Assembly: GCA_963748075.1 (NCBI GenBank)
Contig: CAVVHQ010000018.1
Location: 3,832-67,831 of the forward strand
Source of the DNA: VRUE01 sp963748075
GTDB taxonomy: Bacteria; Actinomycetota; Thermoleophilia; Solirubrobacterales; 70-9
Direction of reading: 5' to 3'
Length of the DNA: 64,000 nucleotides
The notes under the pieces were generated by a model that saw only the letters and a program-made list of their open reading frames with translations, had not been told where the DNA came from and did no database searches. The position numbers and the translations under genes were made by a program. Below are positions 61,797 to 64,000 of this stretch, piece after piece (position 1 is the first letter of the stretch; every line of letters starts with the position of its first letter).

Positions 61797-62771
61797 TCAC
61801 TTGCCTTTCGCCCTTCCCGCCGGTTCGGTTCGGTGTCTGCTTCGGCCTGCGGCCGGCCGCACAGCGGCCGTCGAGATGGGGGGTGTGGCGCTTCGCGTCG
61901 CGCACCGCGAAGCCGATCTCCTCGCCCTCCGCGTCGCTGAGGAACTCGACCCGGGCGGGCAGCACGATCGGCTTGCGGAAGCGCACCTCGACCGCGAAGG
62001 CGTCGGGCAGGCGGCCCTGCAGCGCCGCCAGGCAGCGCGCCTTGGTCCACATCCCGTGCGCGATCGCGCCGGGGAAGCCGAGCGGCTTCGCGGTCAGCGC
62101 GTGCATGTGGATCGGGTTGCGGTCGCCGGAGACGGCGGCGTAGCGGCGGCCGAGGTCGCCGCCGAGGCTCCACTCGGCGCTCGGCGTCGGCGCCGGGTTC
62201 CTCGCCGGCTCGTCCTCTCGCCGCCCCGGGCGTTCGAGCTTCCCCGCGCAACCGCGGAGAAACTGCGACATCAGCCTGGGGAGGGGCCGCGGCGCAGCAT
62301 CGTGCTGGCCGACTCCCAGGCCGTCTCGCCGCCGCTCCGGGCCTCGGTGACGAGGCCGAAGGTGCGCCCGCGCGGGTGCGGCTCGAGCTTCGTCGGCCGT
62401 ACCCGGAGCTCCAGCTCCTCGCCGAGGCCGATCGGCCGCCGCTGGACGATCCGGTTCTCGACGTGGACCAGGCCGACCGCGCCGAACGGGAAGCTGCCGT
62501 CGGCCATCACCGCCATGTGCAGCGGGAAGGCGAGCACGTGCGGGTAGGTGGGCGGCAGGCTGTCGCGCAGCGAGAAGCCGCAGACCCTGGCGTAGGCGGC
62601 GACCTTCTCGGGGTCGGGTCGGACTCCCGGCAGGATCAGCTCGGTCTCCGGGACCTCCTTGCCGCGGCCCGGCACGAACGGCAGCAGCGAGGCGCCGGGG
62701 ATCAGCGGCGCGGCGGCGCGCGCGTAGAGCGGCAGGACGCTGGGCGGGCTGTCGAGGGTCCGCGTCGCCAT
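61797..62771 (-). pseudogene. MaoC-like dehydratase, copy 2, split by a frameshift
   Basis: The N-terminal hotdog (ATG 62771, MATRTLDSPPSVLPLYARAA) ends at TGA 62271-62273 after LRRGPSPG, because one extra base lies in GGCTGATG relative to GGTGATG of copy 1. The C-terminal hotdog with YAAVSGDRNPIHMHALTAKP and GFPGAIAHGMWTKARCLAAL continues in another frame, with ATG 62271 overlapping as TGATG. Its original stop is also shifted near 61797. The two halves could be made as separate chains, but loss of function is likelier. Confidence 0.8.
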
Positions 62772-62824
62772 CAGAGGGATGACAGGCGCGTCATCCAGGT
62801 GTGCGGGGTTGGGGGGTTGATCAT

Positions 62825-64000
62825 CTAAGCCCCCAGCAGGCTCTGGCCGCAGACGCGGACGACGTTGCCGTTGACGCCGGTCGAGGCGGGGCTGGCGAGC
62901 CAGGCGATCGTCTCGGCGACGTCGACCGGCAGGCCGCCCTGCGACATGCTGTTCATCCGCCGCCCCGCTTCTCGCAGGGCGATCGGCATCCGCGCCGTCA
63001 TCTGCGTCTCGATGAAGCCGGGGGCGACGGCGTTGATCGTCGCGCCGCGCTCCGCCAGCTAGGGCGCCAGCGCCTCGACCATGCCGATCACGCCCGCCTT
63101 CGAGGTCGCGTAGTTGGTCTGGCCGGCGTTGCCGGCGATGCCGCTCATCGAGGAGACGCAGACGATCCGCCCGTTGTCGCGCAGCAGGCCGCGGGAGAGC
63201 AGCTCGTCGTCGATCCGCTCCTCGCTGGAGAGGTTGATCTCCAGCAGCGAGGCCCAGCGCTCCTCCGGCATCTTCGCCAGCGTGCGGTCGCGGGTGACGC
63301 CGGCATTGTGGACGACGACGTCGACGCCGCCGTCCAGCCGTTCGGCGATCTTCTCCGGCGCGTCGTCGGCGGTGATGTCGAGCTCGATCGTCTCGGCGTC
63401 GAGCCGCTCCGGCGACCTTCGCCAGATCCTCGGCGAGGGCGGGAACGTCGAGCAGGACCAGCTTGGCGCCGTCGCGGCGCAGGGTCTCGGCGATCGCCTC
63501 GCCGATCCCGCGCGAGGCGCCGGTGACCAGCGCCAGCTTGGCCGTCGAGCGGCCGCTCCCAGTCGACTTGCGGCGTCTTCGCGACGCCCGGGCCGACCTC
63601 GATCACCTGGCCGGAGACGTAGGCCGAGCGGGGGGAGAGGAGGAAGCGCAGGGTCGAGTCGAGCTGCTTCTCGGCGCCGTCGGCGACGTAGACGAGCTGC
63701 ACGGCGATGCCGCGGCCGACCTCCTTGCCGAGCGAGCGGGTGAACCCCTCCAGGGCGCGCTGCGCGGTCGCCTCGCGCGGCGCCAGGCCGGCCGGCGGCG
63801 TGCCGAGCACGACGACGCGGCCGCAGCGCTCGATCCGCTTCACGTTGGGGTGGAAGAAGCGCTGCAGCTCGACCAGCTCGGTCGAGTCGGAGATCCCGGT
63901 TGCGTCGAAGAGCAGTGCGTGCACCGGGCTGTCCGATCTCTGCGGCCGCGGGGCGCCGATCTCGACCGCGAGGTTCTCCAGCCGCTTGACGAGCCGGCCG
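62825..64000 (-). pseudogene. FabG4-type reductase, copy 2, with nonsense codon and frameshifts (5' end outside window)
   Basis: The gene enters from the right edge (RLENLAVEIGAPRP, then HALLFDATGISDSTELVELQ). An extra C near 63548 breaks KLALVTGASRGIG, and an extra base near 63411 breaks LAKVA. A TAG at 63059-63061 replaces a Ser codon in EALAPSLAERGA. The rest, to GNVVRVCGQSLLGA, is kept. Three lesions in one gene make it a probable pseudogene, unlike the cleaner copy 1. Confidence 0.85.

Larger units (their letters stand above)
59245..64000 (-). repeat. Tandem duplication, copy 2 (continues past the window)
   Basis: Second copy of the fabG4-maoC-acadB-acadA block. Its fabG4 end continues beyond 64000 with residues RLENLAVEIGAPRP that in copy 1 directly meet the junction. 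This copy carries more disruptions than copy 1. Confidence 0.88.

Overview
The window is GC-rich, densely coding DNA from an actinobacterium. Supporting signs are a furA-katG pair with a leaderless furA start, a LexA gene behind a CGAAC-type SOS box, an alkB-rubredoxin-tetR operon, a c-di-AMP (ydaO-type) riboswitch ahead of an RlpA-like gene, and an HMwFabG/MaoC/acyl-CoA dehydrogenase cluster of the kind seen in mycobacteria and relatives. A deep-branching soil lineage such as Thermoleophilia/Solirubrobacterales is my guess; no rRNA is present to test it.

Layout. 1-4.7 kb: end of a CcmF-like cytochrome c biogenesis gene, secG, alkane hydroxylase operon, VapBC-type toxin-antitoxin pair, dtd. 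4.8-15.2 kb: MFS exporter, sugar kinase and inositol-phosphatase-like operon, a stress-type cluster (small acidic protein, DUF2267, phosphoribosyltransferase, erythromycin esterase, CBS-containing site-2 protease), small membrane proteins, cupin, PP-loop ATPase. 15.3-26.7 kb: one long operon for a group 3b-like NAD(P)-linked [NiFe] hydrogenase (hyhB, a cNMP-domain protein, hyhG, hyhS, hyhL), followed by its protease and all Hyp factors, with large intercistronic hairpins and a strong terminator. 26.8-34.6 kb: three phasin-like proteins, lipid genes (SRPBCC, acyltransferase, SCP2-hydrolase), HMG-CoA reductase, CLC channel, DUF2252. 34.6-36.4 kb: a decayed island beside tRNA-Leu(GAG) (DUF1778 antitoxin with cut GNAT toxin, broken aspartyl protease, integrase remnant). 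36.5-47.6 kb: lexA, rnpB, riboswitch-rlpA, secreted protein, glutamine synthetase, MMPL transporter, DUF255 thioredoxin protein, GGDEF-EAL protein. 47.8-49.4 kb: two toxin-antitoxin pairs flanking a 3' fragment of a tRNA-Met gene. 49.6-54.5 kb: katG-furA, acyl-CoA synthetase, truncated regulator. 54.5-64 kb: a roughly 4.8-kb tandem duplication of acadA-acadB-maoC-fabG4 whose junction fuses acadA of one copy to a 5'-truncated fabG4 of the other.

Several themes recur. A 40-46 bp motif beginning CATCGGGGAAAA occurs three times near stress genes. Long hairpins sit 11-20 nt before hyhL, hypC and hypB. Several small regulators or antitoxins start 6-7 nt after a -10-like box and are probably leaderless. 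Single-base indels interrupt many otherwise well-preserved genes (erythromycin esterase, RibD-like reductase, hypD, aspartyl protease, SCP2 regulator, maoC and fabG4 copies). Either the assembly has indel errors or several loci are decaying; this must be settled before calling the hydrogenase inactive.
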